Positions 32,502 through 42,415 are shown, counted from the stretch's first letter. The stretch: DNA of 64,000 nucleotides from Chryseobacterium sp. JJR-5R (GCF_034047335.1 NZ_CP139137.1:248001-312000); one strand, 5' to 3'. Notes: generated by a model from the letters alone, not told the origin. Numbers and translations: made by a program.

Positions 32502-32525
32502 ATCACTCAAAAAATCGTTGTAAGG

Positions 32526-32915
32526 CTATCGGAGTCTGTCTACAGATTTTACGAGCCTCTCATCTTTTTTAATGTATAGGTTTGCAATACACAAACAAAT
32601 CACCGCAATCAATGGGAAAACCGGCTCAATACCCTTCTCAGGAAAATCAATTCCTCCGGATAAGTTAAGCAGCCAGTACGCCAATACACCAATCAACAAA
32701 ACGTTTATAATAATGCTGATGTTATTCAGCAAGATCTGTCTTTTTCTGTTGTTGTAACTGAATATGCTTAGTAATCCAATCAAAACAAGTGCTACACAGG
32801 CAATAGTTATAGCAGGGAACTGATCAGAAATAATCACATCCTGCCCTGCGACAAACAGAAATACGGCAGCTAAAACTGCCAAAAAAATCCATATGGTCTG
32901 TATTCTTTGTAACAT
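32526..32915 (-). CDS. DUF4293 membrane protein
   Basis: 129 residues with four membrane helices, starting MLQRIQTIWIFLA, the family's usual N-terminus. DUF4293 genes are typically divergent from rho in flavobacteria, as here. The function is unknown. Its promoter has a TTTG and a TACTTTTG box with 19 bases between and interleaves with the rho promoter. Confidence 0.88.
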   Translation of the reverse strand: MLQRIQTIWIFLAVLAAVFLFVAGQDVIISDQFPAITIACVALVLIGLLSIFSYNNRKRQILLNNISIIINVLLIGVLAYWLLNLSGGIDFPEKGIEPVFPLIAVICLCIANLYIKKDERLVKSVDRLR

Positions 32916-32932
32916 TGAATATTTAATCTAGG

Positions 32933-32963
32933 CAAAAGTAGCATAAATTTTGCACAATTCAAA
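32933..32963 (-). promoter_or_regulatory. Promoter of the DUF4293 gene
   Basis: Minus strand: TTTG (32963-32960), 19 bases, then TACTTTTG (32940-32933). This is the standard Bacteroidota spacing. The ATG is 18 bases further on. Confidence 0.75.
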
Positions 32964-32979
32964 AATAAGTGTAGATTTG
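32949..32979 (+). promoter_or_regulatory. Promoter of rho
   Basis: TTTG (32949-32952), 19 bases, then TAGATTTG (32972-32979). It overlaps the oppositely directed DUF4293 promoter by 15 bases. A leader of roughly 70 bases would precede the rho ATG, room for autoregulation. Confidence 0.75.
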
Positions 32980-33058
32980 CATTATACAATGTACTTGAAA
33001 ATAAAAGTCACCGGACTTACTTTTCTTACTCACAATTAATTACATTTTTTACATACAT

Positions 33059-34933
33059 ATGTTTAACATTGAAACGTTAAGGTCAAAATCCGTAACGGAA
33101 CTGACTAAAATCTTAAAGGATTTGGGCGTTAAAGTTGCAAGAAACAGCAATGAGAATGATAAAATCTTTGCGGTTCTTGACTTTCAGGCTTCAAATCCCA
33201 AGGTTGCCAAAGATTATTTCAGCACAACCGAAACCAGTACCAGTACTGAGGAAGCTCCGGCAGAAAAACCTGTAAAAGCCCCTGTTAAAAAAGCGGCACC
33301 CCGAAAAGCGGCACCCCGGCCAAAAACAGAAACAAAAGCCCCGGCAGAGCAGAAAACGGAGACAGAGGAAAAAGCAGAGGAAGTAAAAGAACCTGTTGCT
33401 GAGGCACCGAAAGCAGAGAATGCAAAAACAGAACCTGTTGCAGCTGCAGAAGATTCAGCAGCGGCTGCCAAGAGAAAAAGGAAAAGAGTTTCTCCTCCGA
33501 ATACAGGAAACCCTGAAGCTCCACAAGAGAAAACAGAAGCTCCTAAAAACACAGAATCCCAGGAACCTGTTCCTGCAGAAGAAAAGCCGAACACTCCTCC
33601 CCAGTCTCAGGCAAGGCCTCAAAGAGCGCAACACAACAATCCGCACAACAACGGAAACCAGAACAGGAACCAAAATCAAAATCAGAACCAAAATCCGAAT
33701 CAGAATAAGCAGCAGCAACAGCAGCATCCTGAAAGAGGTGAGGAGCAGAATCAAAATCAAAACCAGAATCAGAATCAGAATCAAAACCAGCATCAGGAAC
33801 AGAAAAAAGAATTCAGTTTCGATGGGATGGTGAGCATTGAAGGCGTTTTGGAAATTTTACCGGATAATTACGGGTTTTTACGTTCATCAGATTTCAGTTA
33901 TATCTCTTCACCTGATGACGTGTACGTTTCCACAGCACAAATCAGGAATTACAGTCTGAAAACCGGAGATACGGTAAGAGGCATTGTAAGGCTCCCGAAA
34001 GAAGGCGAGAAATATTTTTCTTTACTGAAGCCTACGGAAGTCAACGGACGGGACCTGGCATTTATCAAAGACCGTGTGGCTTTTGAATATTTAACACCGC
34101 TTTTCCCTGAAGAGAAATTTAACCTGACAGGAAATAATGCTACGATGTCGACCAGAATCGTTGACCTGATAGCACCGATAGGAAAAGGCCAGAGAGCCAT
34201 GATCGTAGCCCAGCCTAAAACGGGTAAGACCATGTTGCTTAAAGATATTGCCAACTCCATTGCAGCCAATCACCCTGAAGTATATATGATGGTACTTCTT
34301 ATCGACGAACGTCCTGAGGAAGTTACCGATATGGAAAGAAGCGTTAATGCAGAGGTTATAGCCTCTACCTTTGACGAAGCAGCAGACAAGCACGTGAAAG
34401 TAGCCAACCTTGTGCTGGCAAAAGCCCAGAGGATGGTAGAATGCGGCCATGATGTGGTAATTCTGCTGGACTCTATCACAAGATTGGCAAGAGCTTACAA
34501 TACCGTAACCCCTGCATCCGGGAAAGTACTTTCCGGCGGTGTGGATGCCAACGCGCTTCACAAACCGAAAAGGTTCTTCGGGGCAGCAAGAAAAATTGAA
34601 GGAGGAGGATCTCTGACGATCATTGCAACCGCTCTTATCGATACGGGTTCCAAAATGGACGAAGTGATCTTTGAAGAATTCAAGGGAACGGGTAACATGG
34701 AACTTCAGTTAGACCGTAAGATTGCTAACAGGAGGATTTATCCTGCAATTGACCTTGTAGCTTCCAGTACGCGTAGAGACGATCTTCTTTTAGATGAAGT
34801 GACCTCCCAGCGAATGTGGATTTTAAGAAAATACCTTGCTGAAATGAATCCTATTGAAGCCATGGAATTTGTAAATAAAAACATCCGGGGGACACTCAAT
34901 AACGAAGAGTTCCTGATGTCTATGAATAAATAA
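33059..34933 (+). CDS. rho: Transcription termination factor Rho with long disordered insert
   Basis: 624 residues, about 200 more than enterobacterial Rho. Order: Rho N-terminal helical domain (1-54); a Lys/Ala/Pro/Glu-rich insert (55-183) with a basic KRKRKR patch; an Asn/Gln-rich tract (184-246) of repeated NQ; RNA-binding cold-shock-like domain from [20 protein letters not shown]; ATPase with P-loop [16 protein letters not shown]-type motif (here [15 protein letters not shown]) and the R/Q-loop region. It is a hexameric helicase that ends transcription. The insert type is known in Bacteroidota Rho, where it has been linked to condensate formation. Confidence 0.96.
   Translation: MFNIETLRSKSVTELTKILKDLGVKVARNSNENDKIFAVLDFQASNPKVAKDYFSTTETSTSTEEAPAEKPVKAPVKKAAPRKAAPRPKTETKAPAEQKTETEEKAEEVKEPVAEAPKAENAKTEPVAAAEDSAAAAKRKRKRVSPPNTGNPEAPQEKTEAPKNTESQEPVPAEEKPNTPPQSQARPQRAQHNNPHNNGNQNRNQNQNQNQNPNQNKQQQQQHPERGEEQNQNQNQNQNQNQNQHQEQKKEFSFDGMVSIEGVLEILPDNYGFLRSSDFSYISSPDDVYVSTAQIRNYSLKTGDTVRGIVRLPKEGEKYFSLLKPTEVNGRDLAFIKDRVAFEYLTPLFPEEKFNLTGNNATMSTRIVDLIAPIGKGQRAMIVAQPKTGKTMLLKDIANSIAANHPEVYMMVLLIDERPEEVTDMERSVNAEVIASTFDEAADKHVKVANLVLAKAQRMVECGHDVVILLDSITRLARAYNTVTPASGKVLSGGVDANALHKPKRFFGAARKIEGGGSLTIIATALIDTGSKMDEVIFEEFKGTGNMELQLDRKIANRRIYPAIDLVASSTRRDDLLLDEVTSQRMWILRKYLAEMNPIEAMEFVNKNIRGTLNNEEFLMSMNK
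33655..33792 (+). repeat. Asn/Gln hexanucleotide repeat inside rho
   Basis: Two blocks of AAYCAR-like hexamers (about 33655-33715 and 33748-33792) encode NQ dipeptides, with a CAG/CAA Gln run between them. Such tracts can vary in copy number by slippage in steps that keep the frame. Confidence 0.85.
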
Positions 34934-34953
34934 TTGATTTAATTTTGTTAAAT

Positions 34954-34984
34954 AAAAGCGCGGACTTACGAGTCCGCGCTTTTT
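34954..34984 (+). terminator. Terminator after rho
   Basis: A 13-base perfect stem, AAAAGCGCGGACT with AGTCCGCGCTTTT, loop TACG, and T run. Confidence 0.94.
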
Positions 34985-35139
34985 CGTTGGAAAGATTTTC
35001 CGGAGTGTACTGGAAACCTTTTCTGAAAATGACTTCAGTGTTGGTCTGAACAAATTTTATAGTATCTCCGGTTTAACAATGAATTCCTCAAAATACTTAA
35101 TCCTTCTATGTTAAAGATTTATTAAAATAATGCACATTC

Positions 35140-35171
35140 TTTGAGTTTCGGCTAAAATATGGCTAAATTTG
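35140..35171 (+). promoter_or_regulatory. Promoter of the superoxide dismutase gene
   Basis: TTTG (35140-35143), 20 bases, then TAAATTTG (35164-35171), 24 bases before the ATG at 35196. It covers the TTG at 35169, so that codon is not the start. Confidence 0.72.
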
Positions 35172-35195
35172 AGTAATAACATTAAAAATAAAATT

Positions 35196-35792
35196 ATGTC
35201 ATTCGAACTACCAAAACTAGAATATGCTTACGATGCATTAGAGCCGACAATAGATGCGAAAACAATGGAAATCCACCATACAAAACACCATCAGGCTTAT
35301 GTTGACAATTTAAATAAAGCCATTGAAGGAACAGAATTAGAAGGAAAAACGATTGAAGAAATCTGCCAGACGGGTACTGATAAGCCTGCTGTAAGAAATA
35401 ACGGGGGAGGTCATTTCAACCACTCTCTGTTCTGGGAGATCCTGACGCCGGGCGGAAGCAAAGAGCCTGTAGGAAATGTAAAAGCAGCTCTTGAAAATTA
35501 CGGAGGGCTTGAGAAATTCAAAACTGATTTCTCTGAGGCTGCCAAAACAAGATTCGGTTCAGGATGGGCATGGCTGGTAAAGAACAGCGACGGTTCTGTT
35601 GCGGTAACGTCTACGCCAAACCAGGACAACCCGTTAATGCCTGTAGCAGATGCAAAAGGAACGCCTGTTTTAGGTCTTGATGTTTGGGAACATGCTTACT
35701 ACTTAAACTACCAGAACAGAAGGCCTGATTATGTTGCTGCATTTTTCGATGTGGTAAACTGGGATAAAGTAGAGGAATTATTTAACAAATAG
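35196..35792 (+). CDS. sodA: Superoxide dismutase, Mn/Fe family (Mn-type signature)
   Basis: 198 residues from the ATG at 35196 ([10 protein letters not shown]). It converts superoxide to oxygen and peroxide. Metal ligands lie in [22 protein letters not shown] and [15 protein letters not shown] with a Gly before the His, and the Gln in PNQDNPLM, are the usual marks of Mn-dependent rather than Fe-dependent enzymes, though cambialistic use is possible. No signal peptide: cytoplasmic. A long palindromic terminator is shared with the convergent gene. Confidence 0.95.
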   Translation: MSFELPKLEYAYDALEPTIDAKTMEIHHTKHHQAYVDNLNKAIEGTELEGKTIEEICQTGTDKPAVRNNGGGHFNHSLFWEILTPGGSKEPVGNVKAALENYGGLEKFKTDFSEAAKTRFGSGWAWLVKNSDGSVAVTSTPNQDNPLMPVADAKGTPVLGLDVWEHAYYLNYQNRRPDYVAAFFDVVNWDKVEELFNK

Positions 35793-35812
35793 TTTTTACG
35801 ATTATAAAAATG

Positions 35813-35846
35813 AAAAAGAGGTTCAGAATATTCTGAACCTCTTTTT
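35813..35846. terminator. Bidirectional terminator between sod and DUF6146
   Basis: A 34-base perfect palindrome centred on GAATATTC with A/T tails. Its end touches the DUF6146 stop codon. Confidence 0.92.
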
Positions 35847-36274
35847 TAATATCGGGTCGTATCGCTTCCGGAAAGCCCGCTCATCCTTAAGCCGTATTTC
35901 CAGTTCACATAGGCAAAAACCTGGTACAGCTTATATTCAAATTTCAAACCGTAATCCTCTCTCGGATTATAATCTATGGATGATTCGATCACATTCCTGT
36001 ACCGTCCGGAAGAATAATACGAGTTCCATTCGGTGACCAATAATGCATTCCTGCTTTTCAGGAAAGATTCGGAATACTGGCTTACCGGTTTGGCAATGGC
36101 ATTCAGAAAATAATCAAACTGGGTATCGATAACGGTAAGGTCCCATTCGCCGTCTTCATTTTTTGAAGGCTTCATCCCGGATTTCTCCTGATCAGCTTTA
36201 GAAGCTGGTACAGTCTGTGCCGTACAGCCGAAGGGTAAAAATGAAACCATCAGCAATAAGATTAATTTTTTCAT
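35846..36274 (-). CDS. DUF6146 lipoprotein
   Basis: 142 residues from the ATG at 36274 (MKKLILLLMV); one two codons earlier at 36280 is possible. The lipobox FLPFGCTAQ gives a lipidated cysteine. The mature part has DYFLNAIAKPVSQYS, VTEWNSYYSSGRY, SIDYNPREDYGL and YKLYQVFAYVNWKYG, which I recognise as DUF6146. Function unknown. It ends at a terminator shared with sod and starts behind one shared with the nuclease-like gene. Confidence 0.82.
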   Translation of the reverse strand: MKKLILLLMVSFLPFGCTAQTVPASKADQEKSGMKPSKNEDGEWDLTVIDTQFDYFLNAIAKPVSQYSESFLKSRNALLVTEWNSYYSSGRYRNVIESSIDYNPREDYGLKFEYKLYQVFAYVNWKYGLRMSGLSGSDTTRY

Positions 36275-36289
36275 AATCATAAAGTTACA

Positions 36290-36317
36290 AAAAAAGCACT
36301 CTATGGAGTGCTTTTTT
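36290..36317 (-). terminator. Terminator after the endonuclease-like gene
   Basis: AAAAAAGCACTC (36290-36301) pairs with GAGTGCTTTTTT (36306-36317). It reaches into the stop codon of the upstream gene. Confidence 0.9.
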
Positions 36318-37507
36318 CAGGGTTCTTTCTGTAGAACGACAAATGCCGGAAAGTGATCGCTGTAACCGCCGGTAAACTGGTCGCCGTTCCAGGAGCGGAA
36401 AGGATAACCTTTATAATTACCTTCTTTATTCACAAGATAGGCGGGGGCGAAAACCTCTGCTTTGTACACCGAGTATTCTTTTGTCACCTGATCTGAAACT
36501 AAATTCTTAGATACAATAATCTGGTCGAACAAGTTCGGTGCATCCTGATAAGCCAGTGAAGCTACCCCTTTCTTATACAAAGGATACATAAGATTAAGAT
36601 AAGGATTTGCATCACTTAAATCTTTCGGGCTTGCCTGGGCTTTTAAATGATTTTTTAAGCTTGAGCTTACAGGGTCATCATTAAAGTCGCCCATCGCAAA
36701 CAGTTTTGTTGTTGGATCTGCTGCTCTCACACTGTCCATCTGTTGTTTCAGCAGAGCTGCTGCTGCATTTCTTTTAGGAAGGGAAACTGCTTCACCACCT
36801 CTTCTCGAAGGCCAGTGGTTCATAAAGAAAGCTACTTTTTCATTGTCGAGAAAACCGGTTATGACAAGAATATCCCTTGTGTATTCCCTTCTTCCTTCAT
36901 CCCCGAAAACTTTAAGTTCTTTTTTTAATGAGTGGGTCGGGGTAAATCTTCTTTTCTGATAGATCAAGGCAACATCAATACCTCTGTAATCATAAGAATT
37001 ATAATGGATAATCCCGTAATCATATTTTTTAAGGGCAGGCTCTTTGATCAGGTCTTCAATTACCTGTCTGTTTTCAACCTCAATTAACCCGACAACGGCA
37101 GGCGCCGTTTTGGTATACTGTGCGCCCATTTCAGAGATTACTTTGGCTTCATTGGCCAGTTTCGCTCTGTAAATCTTTGCAGTGTAGTTTTTTGCACTCT
37201 TCGGGGTAAATTCTTCCGATCCGCCTTGGTACCTTATTACTTTTTTATCTTTTAAGGCACTGTCACTCCATGGACCGTCGTATTTTTCAGCTTCCAGAAA
37301 TTTTATGGAATCCATAGGGATACTTCTGTGGAATGCAGGGTTATTTATATCCTTAGTGCCGTCAATATAGTCTGCAGAGCGGATGGTATCCCATAAGTTT
37401 TCTACATTTAAAAAACCTACCGTAGCTACTTTTCTCAGTTTCCCCTGCTGTTGTGCAAATGCCATGACCGAAAAAAGGATGGCAAATAGAGCCGAAAATC
37501 TCTTCAT
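36317..37507 (-). CDS. Secreted endonuclease/exonuclease/phosphatase family protein
   Basis: 396 residues with a signal peptide ending VMAFAQQQ. The EEP fold is clear: VGFLNVENLWDT, catalytic Glu in GLIEVENR, MNHWPSRRGG, the Asp-Asn pair in MGDFNDDP and the final His in GYSDHFP. Such secreted members cut nucleic acids or phosphodiesters. The gene is divergent from a TonB receptor/DUF5689 pair; I infer they act together on extracellular nucleic acid or phosphate esters. Confidence 0.88.
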   Translation of the reverse strand: MKRFSALFAILFSVMAFAQQQGKLRKVATVGFLNVENLWDTIRSADYIDGTKDINNPAFHRSIPMDSIKFLEAEKYDGPWSDSALKDKKVIRYQGGSEEFTPKSAKNYTAKIYRAKLANEAKVISEMGAQYTKTAPAVVGLIEVENRQVIEDLIKEPALKKYDYGIIHYNSYDYRGIDVALIYQKRRFTPTHSLKKELKVFGDEGRREYTRDILVITGFLDNEKVAFFMNHWPSRRGGEAVSLPKRNAAAALLKQQMDSVRAADPTTKLFAMGDFNDDPVSSSLKNHLKAQASPKDLSDANPYLNLMYPLYKKGVASLAYQDAPNLFDQIIVSKNLVSDQVTKEYSVYKAEVFAPAYLVNKEGNYKGYPFRSWNGDQFTGGYSDHFPAFVVLQKEP

Positions 37508-37754
37508 TATCTTAGCGTTGTATTAATATTGTCTGATCTGCAAATTTAACGGTTTTTAATTTATCCTGTTTTAAGTATTTGTAAATTTAAAGTATCCTGT
37601 ATGATTATTATTCCATAATCATTCTTAAAATTTTGTAATGTTAAGGAGAAATAACATTAAAGAGGTTGTGAATTATGAATTTTGACTAAATTTACCTCCC
37701 CAACTTTTAAACTGTTGGTATTCACAGGACAAGTGTTTAAAAATTAATATACTC

Positions 37755-40634
37755 ATGATTAAAAAATTATCATTAGTCTCTTTATTTACTTTGCTTCCGG
37801 CTTCTTATTATTTTGCACAGACTACCGTCTATGCATATTTGAAAGATGCGGATGGCAAGCCTGTTGAACGGGCAGAAGTAGATCTGAAAGGGAAGGACAA
37901 TGATGTAACGGCTGACAAAATAGGATATTTCCAGTTTGTAGACCTGATGCCGGGGCATTACCAAATTGTGATTACGAAACCGAATTACGAGACCAAAGTA
38001 ACGGAGTTCGACGTATTGGACAATGAGAAAAAAAAGGATTTGGGCACTATTACCCTCTATTCCGCACTGACAAGCGCAGATCAGGGCTTAGCTATTCTTG
38101 ATAGTGACGGGGATGACGATGAAGCGGGCAGCCAGGCTTCTACGGTAGGCCTGTTACAGTCTTCTCTGGATGTTTTCAGCAGAATTGCAGCATTCGATCT
38201 TGGATTTTACTGGTTCCGTCCGAGAGGTATAGATGGCCGATCCGGAGAGACGATGATGAACGGTGTTTCTATGGTAAAATCAGATAACGGCAATGTTGAT
38301 TTCTCTAATTGGGGAGGGCTTAATGAAATTACAAGATATCCGGAAATTGCTTCTAACCACGCTCCTTCAGAATATGCTTTTGGCGGCAACAGCGGTGTGA
38401 TTTATAAGAATACAAAAGCCAGTGATTACCGGAAAGGATTTCAGTTAACACAATCCTTAACAAACAGGAACTATTCATACAGAACATCATTAAGATACAG
38501 CTCAGGAATGAGTAAAAAAGGATGGGCATTTACTGCAATGGCTGCAAGACGATGGGCGGAAGAAGGAATTCAGGAAGGTACTTTCTATGATGCTTATGGT
38601 ACTTACTTGGGAATTGAAAAAAAATTCAGTGATCGCCATATGATGATATTGAACTTTATAGGCTCTCCTTACAGAAGATCAACCGCAAGCCCAAGTACCC
38701 AGGAAGTATATGATTACAGAGGCGTCCATTATAATTCATATTGGGGCTGGCAAGATGGTGAAAAGAGAAGTGAAAGGGTAAGGAGAGGATTCCAGCCGAT
38801 TTTTCAGCTTCAGGATTTCTGGAAAATTAATAAAAATTCCAGTTTATGGACTACGGCATCTTATCAGTTCGGTAAAGACAAAGGGTCCCGTTTGGACTGG
38901 AATGGTGTCACCAACCCTTCTCCTACCTATTACAGGAATTTACCAAGTTTCTCTGTTAATAGTATCATCTATAATAGTACGAATAATCCACAGATTAACC
39001 CCAGCGAATTCAATTCTTTAATTGATGATTACAACGTGAAGTTAAATGCTTGGGTAAACGGAGATCCGAATGTCACCCAAATCAATTGGAACCGGCTTTA
39101 TGACAATAACCGGAAATTTGATAAAAACAGAAGAGATGAAACGCTTCGTCTTTACGGGCTGAATGGTAACCGCTCATTGGTATATTTAGTAGATGATGTA
39201 AGTGATGACAGGGTTTTTAATGCAGGAACCCATTATACCTATAATTTTAATGACCGCACCAAATTTATTCTGAATCTTTCTTATCAGAATTACAGATCCG
39301 AGCTTTACCGCGAAATGAAAGATCTTTTAGGGGGCGATTTTGCCATCAATGTTGATCCTTTTAAAGAGTCTGCTAAGCCGGGCTCCAACGGATATTATAA
39401 CACGCTTGATTCTGACGTACGCGTTGACGTTGGCGATCGTATGACCTATAATTATATTCTCAGAAGACAGGAAGCAAAAGTAAATCCGGGATTAAAATTC
39501 TCAACCGGGAACTTTGATGTATTTGTATCCGCATTGGCAGGATATTCTTCTTCAAGCAGAGAAGGTTTATTTAAGCATTATCTGTATGAAAACTCTTACG
39601 GGAAAAGCAAAGATTTCAACTTCTGGAATTTCGGTTTAAAAGGACAGGTTGTATACCGTATCAACGGAAGGAACTTCCTCGTATACAATGGGGCGATGTA
39701 CAATCAGGCACCTTTTTTAGAAGATTTGTTTATCAATCCGAGGGTTAATGCTTTGGTTAATCCCACTATTAAAAGTACGGTTTACACGGCAAATGACTTA
39801 AGCTATGTGATAAGTACGCCTTTTATTAAATTGAGGGCTACAGGTTATCTGGTCGATACGCAAAATGAAACCAATGTTCAGAGATTCTTTGCAGATGGTA
39901 TCCAGCTGAACAATACAAACCCGGATGGAACTGTTTCTCAGGTCCAGAGTGCATTTGTAACCCAGGTGATGTCTAATGTTGAGAAAAGGAATATGGGGGC
40001 GGAACTGGGCGTTGATGTAAAAGTTTTACCTACATTATCCATACAGGGTTTAGCCAGCTACGGGCAGTTTGTATACCGTAATAATCCTGATGTCTATCTG
40101 GTATCTGATGCTTCAGGCAGCAGCGTGACTCCATTCGGAAAAGCCTATATCAAAAACTATAAACAGGGCGGAACCCCGCAACAGGCATTTTCACTGGGGA
40201 TGCGTTATAATAATCCGAAATATTGGTGGGTAGGGGCGAACTGGAATTATCTTGATGATAACTTCCTGGATCCGGCACCGGCCCTGAGAACTCAAAATTT
40301 CATTACGAATCCCAATACCAATGCTCCTTATGTGGGCCTTACGGAAGATCGTGTAAGGGATCTGCTGAAACCGGTAAAGCTTCCTTCAGCATTTTTCCTG
40401 AATGCGAATGCTGGAAAGTCTTTCGTATTCGGTAAATATTATATACTGATAACAGCATCTGTTAATAATATTTTGAATAACAGGAGATACATTACAGGAG
40501 GGTTTGAACAGACCAGAGAGACAAAAGCAATTGATTTTGCTACTGATTATTATAGTCCGACCCCTTCTTTCGGTCCAAAATACTGGTATACGCAAGGGCG
40601 TTCTTATTTTGTAAACATGCAGTTCAGATTCTAA
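37755..40634 (+). CDS. TonB-dependent receptor with carboxypeptidase-like regulatory domain
   Basis: 959 residues. Signal peptide to about residue 22 (YYFAQT). A CarboxypepD-like beta domain follows (VYAYLKDADGKPVERAEVDLKG), then the plug with IDGRSGETMMNGVSM and a barrel ending in MQFRF. It imports a large ligand across the outer membrane with TonB energy. The DUF5689 lipoprotein starts 17 bases after its stop and is probably its surface partner, as SusD-like proteins are for SusC. The substrate is not visible; the divergent nuclease-like gene hints at nucleic acid. Confidence 0.9.
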   Translation: MIKKLSLVSLFTLLPASYYFAQTTVYAYLKDADGKPVERAEVDLKGKDNDVTADKIGYFQFVDLMPGHYQIVITKPNYETKVTEFDVLDNEKKKDLGTITLYSALTSADQGLAILDSDGDDDEAGSQASTVGLLQSSLDVFSRIAAFDLGFYWFRPRGIDGRSGETMMNGVSMVKSDNGNVDFSNWGGLNEITRYPEIASNHAPSEYAFGGNSGVIYKNTKASDYRKGFQLTQSLTNRNYSYRTSLRYSSGMSKKGWAFTAMAARRWAEEGIQEGTFYDAYGTYLGIEKKFSDRHMMILNFIGSPYRRSTASPSTQEVYDYRGVHYNSYWGWQDGEKRSERVRRGFQPIFQLQDFWKINKNSSLWTTASYQFGKDKGSRLDWNGVTNPSPTYYRNLPSFSVNSIIYNSTNNPQINPSEFNSLIDDYNVKLNAWVNGDPNVTQINWNRLYDNNRKFDKNRRDETLRLYGLNGNRSLVYLVDDVSDDRVFNAGTHYTYNFNDRTKFILNLSYQNYRSELYREMKDLLGGDFAINVDPFKESAKPGSNGYYNTLDSDVRVDVGDRMTYNYILRRQEAKVNPGLKFSTGNFDVFVSALAGYSSSSREGLFKHYLYENSYGKSKDFNFWNFGLKGQVVYRINGRNFLVYNGAMYNQAPFLEDLFINPRVNALVNPTIKSTVYTANDLSYVISTPFIKLRATGYLVDTQNETNVQRFFADGIQLNNTNPDGTVSQVQSAFVTQVMSNVEKRNMGAELGVDVKVLPTLSIQGLASYGQFVYRNNPDVYLVSDASGSSVTPFGKAYIKNYKQGGTPQQAFSLGMRYNNPKYWWVGANWNYLDDNFLDPAPALRTQNFITNPNTNAPYVGLTEDRVRDLLKPVKLPSAFFLNANAGKSFVFGKYYILITASVNNILNNRRYITGGFEQTRETKAIDFATDYYSPTPSFGPKYWYTQGRSYFVNMQFRF

Positions 40635-40651
40635 TAAAAATAAAAATTCAT

Positions 40652-42049
40652 ATGAAAAATATCATTAACTTTTTAAAAGCAACATTTTTGGCAGCAGGCA
40701 TGCTGTCTGTAATGTCTTCATGTGTGAAGAATGACGAATGGGAAACACCGCCTTTCGAATGTTCCAATAAATTTCCTGAACCTACAATCTCCATGGCAGA
40801 TTTTGCTGCCCAGGTTCCAAGCACAGGATTTAAGCTTATTACTACGGACCAGGTTTTTGACGGATATATTATTTCTTCAGATGAGCAGGGCAATTTCTAT
40901 AAAACCATTTCTTTTCAGGATAAGGCCGTAAATCCTACAGTGGGCTTACAGATAGAGGTTGACAAAGCAAGTAATTTTGCAGACTTTCCTGTTGGATCCC
41001 ATATCAGGATTAATGCTAAAGGCCTGCGGTTAGGACTTGACAGGGGAACTGTTAAATTAGGATCTGTAGATCCGGTTTTTGCCATCGGCAGAATTCCCCA
41101 GTCACTGGTAGGAAGATATGTTTCCGGTGTATGTGGCGGAAACGGACTTGATATCCAGACTATCGTTCCCACTCAGCTTGCTTCATTGGCCGATGCAAAA
41201 AACCCTAATCTCATCAATACATTGGTTACAGTTCCGGATGTACAGTTTAATATTGCAGAAATTTATCCTGCTGTAAAGAAGTTCCTTGATTATGACGCAG
41301 GCGGCCAAGGCTTAGATACAGACAGGAATATTGAAGATAAATCAGGGAATACTGCTGTCATCAGAAATTCCGGGTTCTTTAAGACAGGAGGAGAATTATT
41401 GCCTACAGGAAACGGGAATGTTACGTTTGTCGTAAGCAGATATAATTCCACTTGGCAAATGTTGATCAGGAGCGTTTCTGATATCAAATTTACAGGGACA
41501 AGAGTAGATGCAACACCGCCAAAAGGAGGTACGGCAATTACCTATACAGGTGCTTTCATTGAAAATTTTGAAAGTTATCCCGCTTCACCTGCCAATCTTG
41601 AATTATATCCCAAATATGTAAACGATCCTGTATTGGGAAACAGATATTGGCAGTTGAAGACATTCAGCAACAATAAGTATATTCAGTTAGGAGCTAACTC
41701 AGGAACAGGACCGTATGTAACTTATTTTGCTGTGCCGGTTGATTTTACTGCCGCAAATACTTTGAAATTTGACGTTAATGTCGGATTCTGGAACGGAAAT
41801 GCCTTAAAAGTATATTATACTACCAGCTATACGCCTCTGGGAGATATTACTCAGGCTGCAAAAACAGATATCACATCAGCATTTACCATTCCTCAGGTTC
41901 CGGCTACCGGTTACGGGACATTAGCTCCGGCAGGGACATATACTATTCCCCCTACGGTAACGGGTAACGGATTCATCTTATTTGAATATACCGGAAACGG
42001 AAGCGGTGTTACGACAACCGTTCAGTTAGACAATATTCAGGTCCAGTAA
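40652..42049 (+). CDS. DUF5689 lipoprotein, partner of the TonB receptor
   Basis: 465 residues. The lipobox VMSSCVKN gives a lipidated cysteine. Residues about 50-280 are a DUF5689 region (FDGYIISSDEQGNFYKTI, GLQIEV, VGSHIRINAKGLRLG), an OB-like fold. The rest (from FIENFESYPASP) looks like a choice-of-anchor J/jellyroll domain, often carbohydrate- or surface-binding. It is likely an outer-membrane surface protein that hands ligand to the receptor encoded just upstream. Confidence 0.86.
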   Translation: MKNIINFLKATFLAAGMLSVMSSCVKNDEWETPPFECSNKFPEPTISMADFAAQVPSTGFKLITTDQVFDGYIISSDEQGNFYKTISFQDKAVNPTVGLQIEVDKASNFADFPVGSHIRINAKGLRLGLDRGTVKLGSVDPVFAIGRIPQSLVGRYVSGVCGGNGLDIQTIVPTQLASLADAKNPNLINTLVTVPDVQFNIAEIYPAVKKFLDYDAGGQGLDTDRNIEDKSGNTAVIRNSGFFKTGGELLPTGNGNVTFVVSRYNSTWQMLIRSVSDIKFTGTRVDATPPKGGTAITYTGAFIENFESYPASPANLELYPKYVNDPVLGNRYWQLKTFSNNKYIQLGANSGTGPYVTYFAVPVDFTAANTLKFDVNVGFWNGNALKVYYTTSYTPLGDITQAAKTDITSAFTIPQVPATGYGTLAPAGTYTIPPTVTGNGFILFEYTGNGSGVTTTVQLDNIQVQ

Positions 42050-42170
42050 AAAGATTTAAATATCCAAAAAGAAATATTGTACTGAAATAAACAGTAATTT
42101 TATCAGAATAAAATTATAATTCATTTATTGATCTAAGCTTGGAAAAGTAATACAGGCCGGCTTTCAATTA

Positions 42171-42196
42171 GGGTGGGATTTTTCTCACCCTTTTTT
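42171..42196 (+). terminator. Terminator of the receptor-DUF5689 operon
   Basis: GGGTGGGA pairs with TCTCACCC (one mismatch), then six T. It lies about 120 bases after the DUF5689 stop. Confidence 0.75.
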
Positions 42197-42385
42197 ATTT
42201 ATTATTATATGCGGTCATAACGATATTTAAGAGTATGCTGAAAAATAAATGCTATTGATTATAAGTGAGATGTATTTAATTAATTGTAAATCAATTTATT
42301 AATAAATATACCGCTTTTTTTGTTATCTGGTTTTTAATATAAAATTAAATTCTCCAGTTAGTGATATTTATCATATGTTTAAAAT

Positions 42386-42415
42386 TTTGTTGTATAGTAT
42401 TGAATATTACTTTTG
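42386..42415 (+). promoter_or_regulatory. Promoter of the MACPF gene
   Basis: TTTG (42386-42389), 18 bases, then TACTTTTG (42408-42415), 21 bases before the ATG at 42437. Confidence 0.68.

Noticed and set aside
32355..32510. 52-residue N-terminal extension of the M28 peptidase
   Set aside because: It would run through the DUF4293 terminator and hide the signal peptide that starts at 32354.
33655..33792. Possible CRISPR or tandem-repeat array
   Set aside because: The repeats are 6 bases without spacers and lie in frame in the rho coding sequence.
33455..33793. Leu/Ile/Val-rich minus-strand ORF and a long plus-strand ORF in another frame over rho
   Set aside because: They arise from the AAYCAR repeat of the NQ tract read in other frames; no membrane protein is implied.
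35169..35195. N-terminal extension of superoxide dismutase from TTG at 35169
   Set aside because: The codon lies inside the TAAATTTG promoter box and the ATG at 35196 matches the family N-terminus.
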